DNA of 64,000 nt from Chamaea fasciata (Eukaryota; Chordata; Aves; Passeriformes; Sylviidae): the NCBI GenBank assembly GCA_029207755.1, contig JARCOQ010000007.1:42923656-42987655 (forward strand), written 5' to 3'. Each line of letters begins with the position of its first letter. Positions within the stretch are counted from its first letter, which is position 1. Position numbers and translations under genes: made by a program. The notes under the pieces were generated by a model that saw only the letters and a program-made list of their open reading frames with translations, did no database searches and was not told the DNA's origin. Shown piece by piece: positions 23,001 to 35,520 of the stretch.

Positions 23001-24562
23001 AATAGCTGTCTTAATTACCCAATTCAGCATGAGTCTACGCTATATCTAGTAAAGATAAGTGTGATCAAAGGGAGTGGGTTAGCTAGATATCATGAAGGAG
23101 GAGGAACCTTGTGGAAGAGGGAGTGAGAGGATCATGAAGAAGAAGGATCCTGGGGAGAGAGAATCACTGCTGTGAGGTCACTCTGGGTCTGCAGTTAGAG
23201 CTTGTTGTTGGAACCTACAGCCACAGTCTATCTGGGTAAAAGCCTGCATTCAGAGTCTCCAAACTCATGTATGCAGTCGTAGTTTAGCAGGAAATAACCA
23301 GCACTCAGAGACTGCAAGGGAAACCTACAGTAGAATCTTGCTGCAAGCCAGAGTTGTTGGATGGTTGGAGTCAGGATGGCTGAGCTGTAAAGAGGACTAA
23401 ACCAGGGCCCTTTTCATGCTGTGTTAAACAAGAAGTCTGTGCCTTGGCTCATTTCTACCCTCTAACAAGAGGACTGCTGCAACATGTTCTCATTTGAGTA
23501 GCCTGTTAGCCCCTTCTCTTTAAGGTATTGCACCCAGTTGCTATTTGCTGGTATACAGGGCTGTAGCAGCTGGTTAAAGACAGCCTTGTGTTTTGTTTAT
23601 TGATCAGTTTGAATAGTGTTTTTGAGATCATTAGCATATATAAGTGAGGTAAATAATGCAAAGGTCATTGAAGCTGATATCCACACAAGGGTTTTCAGGC
23701 TTCCAACTTGACTAGTTTTCTGCTCTTCTCACACTTGAAGTAAAATTACAGTACAGTACAGTATTGAAAGAGATTATAAAGAGATTATAAAAGGGCTAAC
23801 AAGGATGGAGAAGGCAGAAAAGTAGCTTATCTGTGAAAATTACCTAGATGTAAAATTTAGAAAGTTGACCTAACAGAATACCTTAATGTCTCACAGCCAT
23901 TAGTCTGCAGGGAAAGTTATGTCCCACAGCTCTGCATGAAAAATTTTGACAGCGTCAAGGGCCACTGCCATCATTCTGCCAATGCAGTCTGTGTGATGAG
24001 CCTCTCAGAAGACATGAGCATGTGAACTTCTTGTGTGATGTAGGACCACCTCAAAGAACCGAAGTTTCATATTGTTCTTGTTGACATGGTTGTGTTCAAG
24101 CAAATAGAAATATTCAAGAAGGATCTTCTTCAAGCAAATATGAGACGCTGTGAATACTCAGGCTCCTACAGTCAGAAATCCTTTATTTACTTGCTATACC
24201 TCTTTAAATTACAAATTTATGAGTACTTGAGATTTGCAAACATTTTCATGTATGCACTATAGAAGCCAGGTATTAAAGAGCATGTAAAAGAAAATAGCAC
24301 TTGTTGTTCCCTGGAACAAAAAGATTGTTAGAAAATCCTACTCCAAGGATATACCTTGAATGAGAAAATACCAAATGATTTTAAACAAGTTCAAATCAGG
24401 ATAAATATCCAGAGTCCATTTTGTTTTGATTTTTCTTTGTTCAGCTGAGTTTTCCGTGAAGTTTTTGCATTATGAAAGATTTCTTTTCTTGCAATTTCAA
24501 TTGAAGTCTGTGAGATGGGATGAAGGTGAAATGTTACAGGGAAAAAATACCACATGAAAGGC
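17086..24562. other. Non-coding stretch, no gene recognised
   Basis: About 7.5 kb without a supportable gene. Open frames such as 17060-17476 (plus), 17671-18030 and 18770-19141 (minus) have no domain, and some overlap on both strands. Local details are a 32-bp-period direct repeat at 22174-22227, a short repeat of AGAGATTATAAA near 23768-23790, and a somewhat GC-richer stretch at about 23,090-23,490 that might be a degraded LTR but has no clear ends. Confidence 0.5.
22174..22227. repeat. Imperfect direct repeat, period 32 bp
   Basis: CATCTCACTGGAGA starts at 22174 and again at 22206, followed in each case by a variant of GACAGAAT/CACAGCAT. This is two copies of a small tandem duplication that has diverged slightly. 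Confidence 0.75.
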
Positions 24563-24972
24563 GAAGAGAGCTGGAATTGTTCAGCCTGTAAAAGAAGGTT
24601 TCTGGTGACACAATTGAAACCTTTCAGTACCTGAAGGTCTCCTACAAGAAAGATGGAAAGGTACCGTTTACAAGAGTATGTAGTGATAGAGCAAGGTGGA
24701 ATGGTTTCAAACTGAGAGTAGGTTAGGTTAGATATTAGAAATACATTTTTTACTGTGAGGATGGTGAAGCACTGGAACAGGCTTCCCAAAGAGGAGATGG
24801 ATGTCCCATCCCTGGAAGTGTTCAAGGCCAGATTGGATGGGGCTCTGAGCAACCTGGTCTAGTGAAAGACGTCCCTGCCCACAGTGGAGCTGCAACTAGG
24901 TGATGTTTAAGGTCCCTTGCAACTGAGAATTCTGTAATTACAGAATTCTGTAATTCTGTGATTCCATGATAG
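24563..24972 (+). repeat. CR1 LINE fragment, plus orientation with intact 3' end
   Basis: Shows the usual CR1 3' landmarks in order: GAGAGCTGGAATTGTTCAGC, a GATTAGATATT-like block, AAGCACTGGAACAGGCTTCC, GTGTTCAAGGCCAGATTGGA, GACGTCCCTGCCCA, AAGGTCCCTTGCAACT, and a terminal AATTCTGTAATTCTGTG series ending near 24,972. It is 5'-truncated to about 410 bp. Minus-strand open frames over it are antisense. It lies about 170 bp from the SINE at 25,139. Confidence 0.92.
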
Positions 24973-25138
24973 CAAATGCAATGCCTTAATACAATAGAAA
25001 ATACTCCAAATTTATCCTGTTGTATATTCTTCATACTTTTGTAGAGTTTTTCTCAATTTAAAATAAGGTTGGCTAAGCCACTGAGGACTGTTTTGCTCTT
25101 TGTGTAGACATCATTAATAGTGTAAACACCATTTGCAC

Positions 25139-25262
25139 AGAATTGCAGAATATTCCGAGTTGGAAGGGACCCACAAGGATCACTGAGTCCAAGTGTGAGG
25201 TGAATGACCCATACAGGGATTGAACTCATGACCTTGGCGTTATTAGCACCATGCTCTAATAC
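25139..25262 (-). repeat. tRNA-Ile/CR1 composite SINE (TguSINE1-like), better-preserved copy
   Basis: On the minus strand the head reads TTAGAGCATGGTGCTAATAA, then CGCCAAGGTC and a B-box-like GAGTTCAATCC. This is nearly the tRNA-Ile sequence around its AAT anticodon and T arm. It continues into a CR1-like tail (GATCCTTGTGGGTCCCTTCC, then ATTCTGCAATTCTG). The first ~20 nt of the tRNA part, including most of the A box, are missing, so the copy is slightly 5'-truncated. The same structure occurs at 5305-5437. It is a dead SINE copy, not a tRNA gene. Confidence 0.85.
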
Positions 25263-27123
25263 AAGCATGGATGCAGTGCTGTACAGAAAATTCTCAGGGA
25301 GTGTAAAGTCCAGAGAAAGAAGAGAAGTTACCTTGGAGACTAAGATCCTATAGGCTATGGAGACATCTAAAAGTTATTGTCAGAGCAGGTGGTATATCAG
25401 AAGTATGTAGGCAGTGGCTTTTACGTCTTTGTCTTTTTTACTTCATTATTTATCTTCTGCCAATGGGAAGCTGGTATTTCTCCTTTTGCTTCATTTTTTC
25501 AGTAACTCTCATATGGTCTTATGATTTTATTTTTCATATTATCATAAGCTGTGAACTTCTGAAGGGAACATGTGCTAATGCTATTTCTGAGAGTCACAAG
25601 TCAGAACTATTCAGATACATTTCAAGAAACCATGTCATTTTTCATGATGTCTTTAGACTAATTTAGCAGGCAAAAGCAACAAAATGAAATGGAGAAAGAG
25701 ATTGAAGTTCAGTTGCCATTGTATTTACTGTCACATACCCTTGAATTCAGAATATTATTTCATTTATGATACTTGATCATTTTCGTGCAACAGCACTGTG
25801 GGATGTTGGCATGACATGTAGTAAGTAATCTAGCTGTACCTCCAGGCTAAAATTCAGTGGGTTTGAAACAATAGCAGAGAAGCACTTAAGAGTGCACCTT
25901 ATTGCTAAATATTTTTTACTCTTATGTACTTTGCGTACAGTCCCATGAAATATAAAAGGCTTTTAGGCAATTTGTTGTATGTGTGCTTTAACAGAGCTTT
26001 CACTGGCAGATGTGGAATGGCCTTCTGGCCTGATGATAGGTAGCACTTTCCTCTACCTTTTGCAGAACCTGTCTGACTTTGCCTCTACAAAGTGTTGACT
26101 TATTTCTGGTGTGGAATCTGACTCATAGCAGGAGGCAGGAAACTGTAATTTCTTTTAAAGATGTAAATATTTCATGTTTCATTGTTGCATTATAAAGGCT
26201 GCTTGAGGGTTCCACCTATCAAAATAAGCCTCTGAAAGTCATTTTTTGCCATCACAATAACAGTTCTTCCTCAAATCTAGGCTGTGAGAAGCTGACAGGG
26301 CTGGGGTGAATCTGGGTCAAAAATGGTCCTGAAAGGATTTTCTTCCCAGCTCAGTACTCCTGCAGCTGCAGAAATGATACTTGATCCCGCCTCCTTGATC
26401 TCCTAATTTATGAGTATACCAGGAGCACAGAATGGGTCAGAACTAAAGTGGAAAAAAAACAACCAAGTTGACTTTCAGGTCACCAATTTTACTGTGTCAG
26501 AATAAGAATAGATCAGGAAATGTTGTTTTCACCTTTAACATGGAAAATTCAAAACGCGCTTGGCTGAGTCTTTGGTATGGGACTTTTCTGCGAATGTTGT
26601 TTGGCATAAAATATTTACTGCTAAGAATGACTCAAATTCATTTCTTCAACTTGAAAAAATATTCCACCTGTGTGACAGACTGCTGGCTTCCTCCTGGGCA
26701 TGAAAAATTAACATTGTATTACATCAAGAGTTAAGGGGGGAATTGGACAAAGTAATTTTTCATCTAATCTCCACTACTAGTTTATTTTTTTTTCTTGTCT
26801 ATTTGAAATATGCATAGGAAATTCAGAAAAGGAAAGAATGAGAACCCTTAGTAGGCACAAGCACGTGTGTGGAGTGTCAGCCCTGTTGTCCAGCTCAGAA
26901 CTGCTGATCCATAGGTAGAGCTCCCTTGATATTTGTTAAACATAATGATTTGCCTCAAGCTTTCAGCTTTAGACATCAGCATGACAATAAATGGCATTTC
27001 CTGGAGTTTTTTTGCTTTGGAATAAATGGTAGCAAATAAATAAATGTGTACCATGTGTGAGGAAAACATAAAGGATGCAGTTGTGCTTGGATTTTGCCAA
27101 AATTTTCCAAAAAAGTTCTACCC
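25263..27123. other. Non-coding stretch, no gene recognised
   Basis: AT-rich, with no supportable coding sequence. Open frames at 25463-25666 and 26468-26734 have no domains. Nothing else stands out before the LTR cluster. Confidence 0.5.
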
Positions 27124-28412
27124 GCTGCTGGTTTTACTGGGGTAGAATTAATTGTCTTCACAGTATGGGTCTATGTTTTGTATTATTCCAGACATGAGGT
27201 TGATAATACAGAGATGTTTTTATTATTGCTGGGCAGTGCTCCACAGAGCCAAGGCCTTTTCTGCTTTCCATACTGCTAAGCTGGTGAGGAAGCTGGAGGT
27301 TCAGGGGAGGTTGGGAGGAGTGTCTTGGTTTAGATAGACAGGTATCTGTCAGGGAAGGTTGGAGTCTCCCTTGGAGTGTAAGCCACTCCCTCCCCCCTTT
27401 TCCAAATTATTATAAATTTGCAATTAAAAGGCTGTCAGGCAAAGATTTGAGAATAGGTATAGCAGTTCTTTACTAGCGATATAAAAATACAAATGTTGTA
27501 GTACAGAAGAATAAGCAAGCAAACAAACAAACAAGAAATCCTAGAAAACCCTGACAGAGTCAGAAATACAACCTGACACCCTGTTGGTCAGGGTGTTGGA
27601 AGCAGTCCAGAGTAAGTCCTCCTGGAGTCGCAGATGTGGTTCTGTTGGAGTAGAGATGGTCCCGTCGCAAAAGGGTCCAGTAATGGTGAAATGGGTCGAG
27701 TCTTCCTCCAGGGATACGGTGGAAAACTGGGTGACTGGTGACACTTGTGGCTCCTTTTTATCTAGGTGAAGATGGTTTGGCTCTTCCTCCTTGGGTAGAG
27801 CATCTTACAATGGTATGATGTAATGTGTCATGCCATCGGTGAGCTTTAATGGTCCGTTAGCAGAAGATATCCCCATGGGGGTAGTGGAACAATGAACAGA
27901 GATAAGTGGCACTGCACTATCTGATAAGCAACACTGCACTATCTGAGCAACACTGCTCCACCCGGTTTCAATAGATGGAATAGAATAATATTTTTTTGGT
28001 TAAAAAACCCAAGACAAGGAGACACAGCCAGGACAGGTGACCCCAAGTGCCTGAAGGGATACTCCAGGCCTTGTGACATCATGCTCAGAATAGAAAGTGG
28101 GGGGGAGCAGGAGGAGGGAAGAGATGTTTGAAGTGATGGTGTTTGTCTTCCCAAGCCATCGTTACACTTGATGGGACCCTGCTCTCCTGGAGATGGCTGC
28201 ACACCTGCCTGCCATGGGAAGCAGGGAATTAGTTCCTTGTTTTGTTTTGTTTGTAGGCCTGGAATTTGCTTTTCACATTAAACTGTTTTTATCTCAACCC
28301 ACGAGTTCTCCAGCTTTTACCCTTCTGATTCTGTCCCGAATCACTCTGGTGAGGGAGTGAGTGAGCAGCTGCTTGGGACTTGGCTGCTGGCTATGGGTAA
28401 ACCATAAGAACA
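27124..28412 (+). mobile_element. ERV LTR (older), split by a second LTR
   Basis: Two pieces, 27124-27320 and 28017-28412, make one LTR of about 590 bp once the inner element is set aside. The left piece has GGGGTAGAATTAATTGTCTT and GTTGATAATACAGAGATGTT. The right piece has GACATCATGCTCAGAATAGA in the expected TATA position, GTTTGTCTTCCCAAGCCATC, ATTAAACTGTTTTTATCTC as a poly(A)-signal region, and an end near GGGTAAACCATAAGAACA. The layout matches a common passerine ERV LTR. No internal retroviral genes flank it, so it is a solo LTR. Outer ends are approximate and I could not confirm a target duplication. A truncated relative lies at 11568-11735. Confidence 0.75.
27321..28016 (-). mobile_element. 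Solo ERV LTR (younger), inserted in the older LTR
   Basis: Runs from TGTCTTGGTTTAG to AAAACCCAAGACA, which form terminal inverted repeats with the canonical TG...CA ends, 696 bp in all. It is flanked on both sides by AGGAG (27316-27320 and 28017-28021), a perfect 5-bp target duplication. This is seen directly and dates the insertion as younger than the outer LTR. It resembles an abundant passerine LTR family. I favour minus orientation because that strand carries an AGATAAAAAGG TATA-like box (about 27757-27767) followed by an AGTAAA poly(A)-like signal, but this is tentative. It contains an (AAAC)-type tract near 27516-27535. No retroviral coding sequence remains. Confidence 0.88.
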
Positions 28413-31400
28413 TCCCTTCACAATCATCTAGTAATTCTAGTAACTCATAAATGTATGGGGTAAACCAGCTTAACTTGCCTTAGACTCTGCCAAGAATAAA
28501 AGTATCTTTGTCCAACCCAGGGTTCATAAAGATAAATGAGAGAATGTCATCTTGCACACAGAAGTGTTTCTTCAGCAGCGGGTTATTTTCTGTGAGGTTG
28601 AGAACTAGATAACTAAATGTTAACAAGCGAGTGTACAGCATCCCGTATATGGGAGTAAATGCGTATAATGAAGTCAGCCTTCTCAGGCTACGGCTCAGTG
28701 GTGTCCCTACAAAGACTGCAAGTGTTAAAACAGCTAACAATAGCATCTCCTTATCATAAAAATAAACAAAGCAAAGAAATAAAAATTTAGGGGAAAAATA
28801 AAAAAAAAATTGCAAATAATATATAAGGACAATTTTCATTATTACTGAAAGTACTTTTAACCTAACCAAAGTGTCTTTCATATCAAGTGACAAAGTTGGT
28901 CCAGTAAGTGTTACACTCATATTTTTTAGAAACTACATGGTGTCCCTAGATACAACAGGCTGCAAATTTTAAACCATGAAAAGGCAGATCAGTGAAACTG
29001 AATGGAGGTTATAAATGTCATTTATTTTTCATTCTCTATGCTGATTTATTTTTTTTATGTGTGTGTGACTCCATTTGCCTCTGCAGCAGTAAAATGAAAA
29101 TTGTCAAATTAATGGCTGACACTTGATTTTGCTTACGATTTTCAGTCTTGTACATGAGTAATACTGAGTTTCTAATGCTGTAGAGAAAATTTTTGATGCA
29201 GATAAATTGATGCCCTTCAGGGAAAGTTTTAGTGGTCTTTAGCAGTGAGCTATTACTCATGCTTGGTAATCACAGGTGCACTTTAAGGTTTATAGAACCG
29301 CATTTTGATTTTGTAAAGCTTAGGCTTTTTACTAGCATACCCTTTTCATTTTTGATTTAAAGAAAATAAGTGCTTACTACCACACTCTTGTGCTATAGAA
29401 AGCTTAGCAGTATAAATGCCCTCTGCCTCTCCATCTGACTGGATGAATCTACTGTGCCTCAAGTGCATTGGAAACCCTCCCTATGGGTTTAGAGAAAAGA
29501 GGGATTTGGTGTCTTTGTTATGCAAATAAAGGGAAGAAACAATTGTTTTGTGTTGCCAAAACTCAAGGCGCTACAGGGATTTGCATTTTTTAATTTAAGT
29601 TTGTTTTGATGCCTATAGTCCCTAAATACCACTCTTAAAAATGTAAAGTCAACATAAATATTACTGAGATAAAGAAAACCCCTTAATGCTGGAGGCTCAC
29701 AAGGCCAGACTCCTCTGCATGATTATCAGTGTTATCAGTCAATAGCAGTGCAGACTTGCTTTGACTGGGGTTCAGTTCATGCCAATCTTTTCTTTGCAAA
29801 ACTCCTTTGTGTTACAAGAGTCCTGAGACTTGTAACTGCCCCAGAAAAAACTCCACCAGTGGCCTGGCTGCTTGCTCTTAGGTTAGACTACCGGTTCTTG
29901 GCCTTTTGCTCCAAGCCCTTCATAGACATAATTTTCTGGATCCAGCTATGGATGTGGAAGACGGTCCTGACTCATCTGTGCTCCATTGCTCTAGTTTTTC
30001 TGCTGATGTTTCTAAGGTCACTTAATGTTGTAAAAAATGCACTCAAGGGCCTTCTTAACCTTACTGGAAAAAGAGCCCAGTGTAGGATGTGGACAGGATG
30101 CAGCATTGGTGCATACAACTGATTCTCCACAGCCACATCAGGTGTAAATCAAGATTCCTTCTCTTCAAATGCTCTTAGCCTAAGGAGACATGATCAGTTT
30201 TGGAGCTTAAGCTCAGTCTATCAAGTACTTTATCAACTTCCTTTAGAATAGGTGCTGAAAGTGCTCTCTAATCCAGGATATGCAGGTCAACTAAATCCAT
30301 GCAGGTCAACTCAAACCAGGCCCAACGTGTGCCATAAGTGATTTTGTGTGAACAAATTAAAAAGTGTTGAAGGGGTTAGCTGACATCTCTGTACGTGTTT
30401 TTGACTCTCAGTAAAAGGTGGAGCAAGGCATGGTAACCATTCCCTTCTACAGTGGCGTATCTGGATCAAGCAGAAAGTGACTGTGACCTTCAGTTCCTTT
30501 TTTTCCAGAGAAGAAATTTATTTTCTTTCTAATTTTGAGGCTTAGAAGCAAACAGCATTGTTCTCAATTCAGTCAAATGTTTTATTTACAGCAGTTAGAC
30601 AATTACTTCATGTTCCTGAGCAATGTTGGGCAAAGACCCTCTTTGCTTTCTTCCTTTCAGCTGGAATGGAGCAAACAATGGGAGTATTTGTGGGGCATTT
30701 TGATTCAGAACTCTTCTCAGTAATTCTGAGGCTTAACAGAGAGATTCTGCTTATTAGTTCTGCCATGAAGCAAAAACAGGTAAGCAGCAATGTCAGTTCT
30801 CATTTTACCCTCCACAGTTTGTCACTGAACAACTCAGCATACCTGAATTATTCACAACACAGAGTACCAGCAAGTGTCAAGATTGGTAACCATCAGCCAA
30901 GCAAGAAATCTCGGCTGGTAGTGGTGGTTTTGCACTCTCAGGAGAGCCTGATTTTGAGAAATTAGATGTTCTTGCTGTTTCATGCTCAGAATAATTCAAT
31001 GAAAACACAAACACTTGACTGGCCATCTATGTGTTTTCAAATTCACCCATTTATCCCATTTTTAAAATCAAAAGGGATTTCTTATCCTTGCTAAGGTTAT
31101 TTTTTTTTCTATTCTACCTTTGTAAATGCAAAATAAGTTCACTGATAGTATTAGAATCTTTTCAGCTTTATGTAGATTCAGCAAAAGTTAAGTTCTGGTC
31201 CCGGTATTCTCATGTGCTATGGATAATTATTGCAAAAAATAAAGTTAGTGCTAAGACCCCAGCCTTCAATGATCCTCAAGATATGGTGCACTGCCGTAAT
31301 AGCAGGCGCCTATAAAGCAGTCTAAGTTAATTCAGCAGTAGATTTTATTTCTATGGTAGAGTCTCTTGAGGCTTGTCAGGAAACTATAAAATGATGGATA

Positions 31401-34400
31401 ATTTAGATAAGTGACATTCTTGAAAAAGCATTTTCTCTTTGATTGAATAAAAATGACTTGTTAAAAATAGTTTGAAATCAGGATATATTAATCAAACTAG
31501 GAAAGTAGAAAAGAGAAATCCTACCAAAATGAATTCTGATTATGCACAGCAGCCATCCTTTCTTTGTCTGTGGATGTCTCCACTAATCAGAGAGAATGAA
31601 TCAGTATTTGTAAATGCTACTTTCCTTAGATGAGCCATGACCAGGTTGAACAGCTTCTTCCATGGGACCAGGAGATCTCATTAGTAATTAAAGTGTATGT
31701 AACAGTTGTATTTGGGTGGTGAGACTGGAACTACAGGGTAATCTCATTTGTTTGTTGTGATACAGAGGTTTAGGTTTATTTAATTCCCAAATGATCCTTT
31801 TTTCCTTAGGCTGATGATGTGATTCCTGCTGTACAAATAATCTTTGTCTGATGTGGCTATGGGGATTCAGTTATGTGCACTGTCTCTGCAAAGAGCATGT
31901 GAGCTTTGTCTGTGCCCTTTTTCAAGTAGAGTAAGGAAACCACCAAGGGTGTTCTTTACTGTGGTGGTTGACCTTAGGAATACTAGGCCTGTCAGTGTCT
32001 CTTTCTTCTTGGTTTTAGTTCTGGTCTCTTTGGTATACAGAGAGGAAGAAATGGGAGGGAAGAATGAGAAGTTTTCTTTCAAAAATAACAAAGCCCAAAC
32101 CAACCAGAGAAACCCTTCATAAGGCATAGTTCTCCTACAAGGACAGGAAAAAGAGAGAAATCAATAGCTGTAATTTCTAAAAAAAAATGGAGTGATTCTT
32201 TGACTTTGGCAGGGTGATAAAAGTAGATAGATAGCGATGGAGTAAAATGGGGAGCTTTCATATCCCTTCAATGTGCTGGTGAGGGGAGCTGAATATTATG
32301 CTTGAGAGCTCTTTCCTAATGCTTGTTAGCCAATTCTTATTTTACCTGACACCTTATTGCTATCTCCATTTTCTTTAATGGTTATGAAAAATTTAAATAG
32401 ATACAATATTAATAATTTTTTTCTTTATCAATTAATCAAGCTTTGATATTTGTAACTTGTGCTATTATATTCCTCCTGACATTTTTCAGTCATTTATATA
32501 CATTTTCTGGAAGAACAGTACATCCAATAGAGTAAATCCATTTGAATTGTTCTCTCCTCAACCCCAAGGCAGTACTCCTATTTTTCCTTCCCATGCCCTG
32601 CAGTTCTTTACAGTCTTTCAAGACTTTTTTGTCTGTTTAGAGGACTGAAATACTAGAATTCCATATTTCCTATTTCAGGTCATGTTTGGCTAGAAAAGGA
32701 GACTTCAAAAAATACAAAGTATTTTGATGATACTAGTGTACATCATGTTTTCAGTCTCTGTCATCAGAGCATACCTGCACAGTGAACATGATGTCTAAAA
32801 ATGTAGGAGGTAGTTTAGAAAATGTGTCTGAATTGATGGGAAATGAACAAAGAAGATAAGAACTGAGGTGAAAAAAATGTCAGACACAGGTAATGAGAAA
32901 GCTGCTTTAACTGAAGAGAGAATTCAGGTTACATAGCTTAGAAGCATTGAGAAGCTCTATAGTTTGATTTACTATGCCTGAGCTCAATGGAGTTGGTCTA
33001 TTTCTTGAGTTAATGAGTAAGGAAGTCTGTAACTTACTGGACAGCTGAAAATATAGTTGCGTTTGCTGCTGATAAGGAAATAAACTTTTATTAGGACTGT
33101 AAATTTCAGTTTTCTCTTTTATTGAAGCTTTTTTGTATTATGTGAACAAAAGCTGAAGAGCCTATGGAAATATCCTGAAGTTGTCTCAGCTGTTAAGGTA
33201 GTTTGGATGTTGATACAAGGGTAGAAGGGGAGCATTTGGTGCAATGAACACAAAGTTAGTAAAAAAATGTCTGTACTGCATTGAGTTCAACAGGTTAGAG
33301 TCACAACTCTAACAGTCTCAGTAAGACTCTGCGTATGGAATGTGTGATCCAAACCTTTTACCAACCCATAGCCATGTAATGCAGTGGGACAGGGAAGGAG
33401 ATACTCTGAAGGTTCTGGGCGTGTACAGCTGCTTGAGGACAGCTGCAGTCCGGATGCTGGTCTGTCATCTAGATTGTTCTAGCTTGTACTGAGAACCAGA
33501 TATTTTGTTTTCTTTCCCTTATTGATTCTATGCTTCTCAGAGGTTAAAAAAAAAGGCAGAAAAAAAAGATTTGCCAAATCACTTTTTTCCTCTCTGATGA
33601 CCTTGGCAAGATACAGACTGAGTTTTGTCATCCATAATCAGGCTAGCAATCACTTTTAAAATAGTTTCTCTGAATTTGATTGGAAGTAATCACAAAGTAA
33701 AATGCTTCACAATGCAAGTAAAGGGTACAGGAATCAAATCTTCAGGATGTTGTCAGAAAACAGAACAAGATTAGAAAATGAAACAAATGGTGTGCATGTA
33801 TTTTAAAGCATAATGTTCTGTAGGGAAGAAAAGGAATTTTCATGCTTCTTATTTGCCAATTCTTTTCTTCTTGCAAATAAGTGCAGTAAAATAAGTTTGT
33901 TCTATTTTTTTTTTTTTTTTACATTTTTCTGTCAGGGCTTACCTTTTTCCAAACTGTCTTCAGTTTTAGAATAGCTACCCCGCAACACTAAAAACCACGA
34001 ATTTTTGTTGGATCATCTGCTTTAGCATGTAGCTTGGCATGAAGTAAGCACAGCTCTCCAAAAGTTTGATTTTTTGTTTCCTGTAAGAAATATTTATGTA
34101 TTTTCTTGAAATTCTTCTGTCTGGAATAGAAAGACATCTCTCGTGCAAAAAACACCAAGCGCTTCAATTAAAGACTTTATAGATTCCCTAAGTCAGCTCA
34201 AGGAACAAGAATAGGATAAAGTAATGAGTAGTAAGGAGGCGAGGAAAAATGTGCTTATCCCCTAGTAAATTAATGACTCTTCTGCCATGACAGTTTACAA
34301 TAGTGAAAGTGTCTAATGCCTAATCATCATTGCTATAAGCAGAAGTGAGGACTAAATTCAATGCAGACGTCTACAAGAAAGCATGAGGTGCTGAATGCTT

Positions 34401-34870
34401 TGTAAGTGGCACTCAAGTTTAGTGCTGGAATATGACTCTCTTCAGAGGAATGAGAAGTTAAGTACTTTTTGTCTTAGAGCTGTTAATGAAAGATGTCATC
34501 CTCTACCTATAATGGATATAATACTTCACATAAAGTATTAAAGTAATGAGGCACGATGCTAAGAAGGTTTCTGCTATTAGAAATCATTGTTACTAGAGTT
34601 CAGGCACTCATGTCTCCTGCAGTTCTGCTGATATTTAATGTCAGTACTTGTCAGTTGTGTACTTTATGGGTTCAATATATAGTGCAATATGTGTTAGTTC
34701 TAATGTACAGATGAAGTATCATACCTACTAACATAGCAGCATTTTGGAGAAGATAGAAAGGGTTTGGACTGAGTTCAAATAAAGATTAAAACTAAATGAA
34801 ATATATTGTTTTCAATTTAAGAACATATAATACACTGAGCTAAGACTAAAAATAAAAAAAACGAAGAATG
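28413..34870. other. Non-coding stretch, no gene recognised
   Basis: About 6.5 kb with no gene I can support. The frames at 28480-28920 (minus, 146 codons) and 29748-30122 (plus, 124 codons) are the longest but are leucine/phenylalanine-rich translations of AT-rich DNA without recognisable domains. A T run lies near 33906-33924. Confidence 0.5.
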
Positions 34871-34876
34871 CGGGGC

Positions 34877-35514
34877 TGCTGTGGTGCAGTGCATCTCTTC
34901 GGACCCGTGTCCCGCGTTCCTGGCTAGCTCTGGCACTGAAGCAGCAGGACAGGTACGGTTCCATATCCTGGGATATGCCCCCGATCCTATGGGCTCTTGC
35001 CTTCACAGAAGTGTGAACAGTGGCGAGGAATAAAGGAAGGACTCTTGTGGGGAACAGCAATTGGGCTTTGTTAAGCCGACGTGGGAGTTGTTCACACCCA
35101 GACAGTCTGCCCACAAAAGCAGGGTTCCTCTCTGTACAACAGCTTATAAACAGGGGAGGGGCAAGGGGTAGGGTACAGCTTGGAACCAATCTAGAGTGTG
35201 AAGGGTATGACTCTATACATAAATGACAAATATAATAACAAATCAATAAAGCAAGGGAGGGAATACCCGGGACCCTGTCCAATCACTCAAAACCCTCACT
35301 AGAACTTCCCAGACATCAGGGTGAGGCTTCGAAGTGACAGACAGGACCCAGGTGTCACATAAATGATGATGGATTAATGACAATAACTGGGGTAAACCAA
35401 AAAGGGGTAGAACATGGGATACATGGGGTAAACCATTATAACTTATATAAAACAGTATAAAACAAGGAACAAATTAATACTTAAAACTGATAAAACCAAA
35501 ACCACACCACTACA
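34877..35514 (-). mobile_element. Solo ERV LTR, minus orientation
   Basis: On the minus strand it begins TGTAGTGGTGTGGTTTTGG and ends ...CACCACAGCA near 34877, so the ends are imperfect inverted repeats (8 of 10 positions) with TG...CA termini. A TATA-like TTTATAAGC lies near 35143-35151, followed by a GC-richer U5-like region. The flanking hexamers CGGGGC (34871-34876) and TGAGGC (35515-35520) match at four of six places, differing by transitions, so a decayed 6-bp target duplication is possible. No gag, pol or env sequence adjoins it. The 156-codon minus-strand frame inside (34812-35282) crosses the LTR boundary and is not a gene. Confidence 0.72.
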
Positions 35515-35520
35515 TGAGGC

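Noticed and set aside
25205..25262. tRNA-Ile gene on the minus strand
   Set aside because: The anticodon and T-arm match is strong, but the 5' third is missing and the 3' end runs into CR1 sequence, so it is a SINE.
28480..28920. 146-codon minus-strand hydrophobic frame
   Set aside because: Phe/Leu/Tyr-rich as expected from AT-rich DNA; no conserved domain and no promoter or poly(A) support.
29748..30122. 124-codon plus-strand frame resembling a membrane protein
   Set aside because: Hydrophobic stretch only; no recognised family, and no splice or promoter evidence.
34812..35282. 156-codon minus-strand frame, the longest in the window
   Set aside because: It straddles the edge of a solo LTR, has no gag, pol or env motif, and ends in AT-rich flank.
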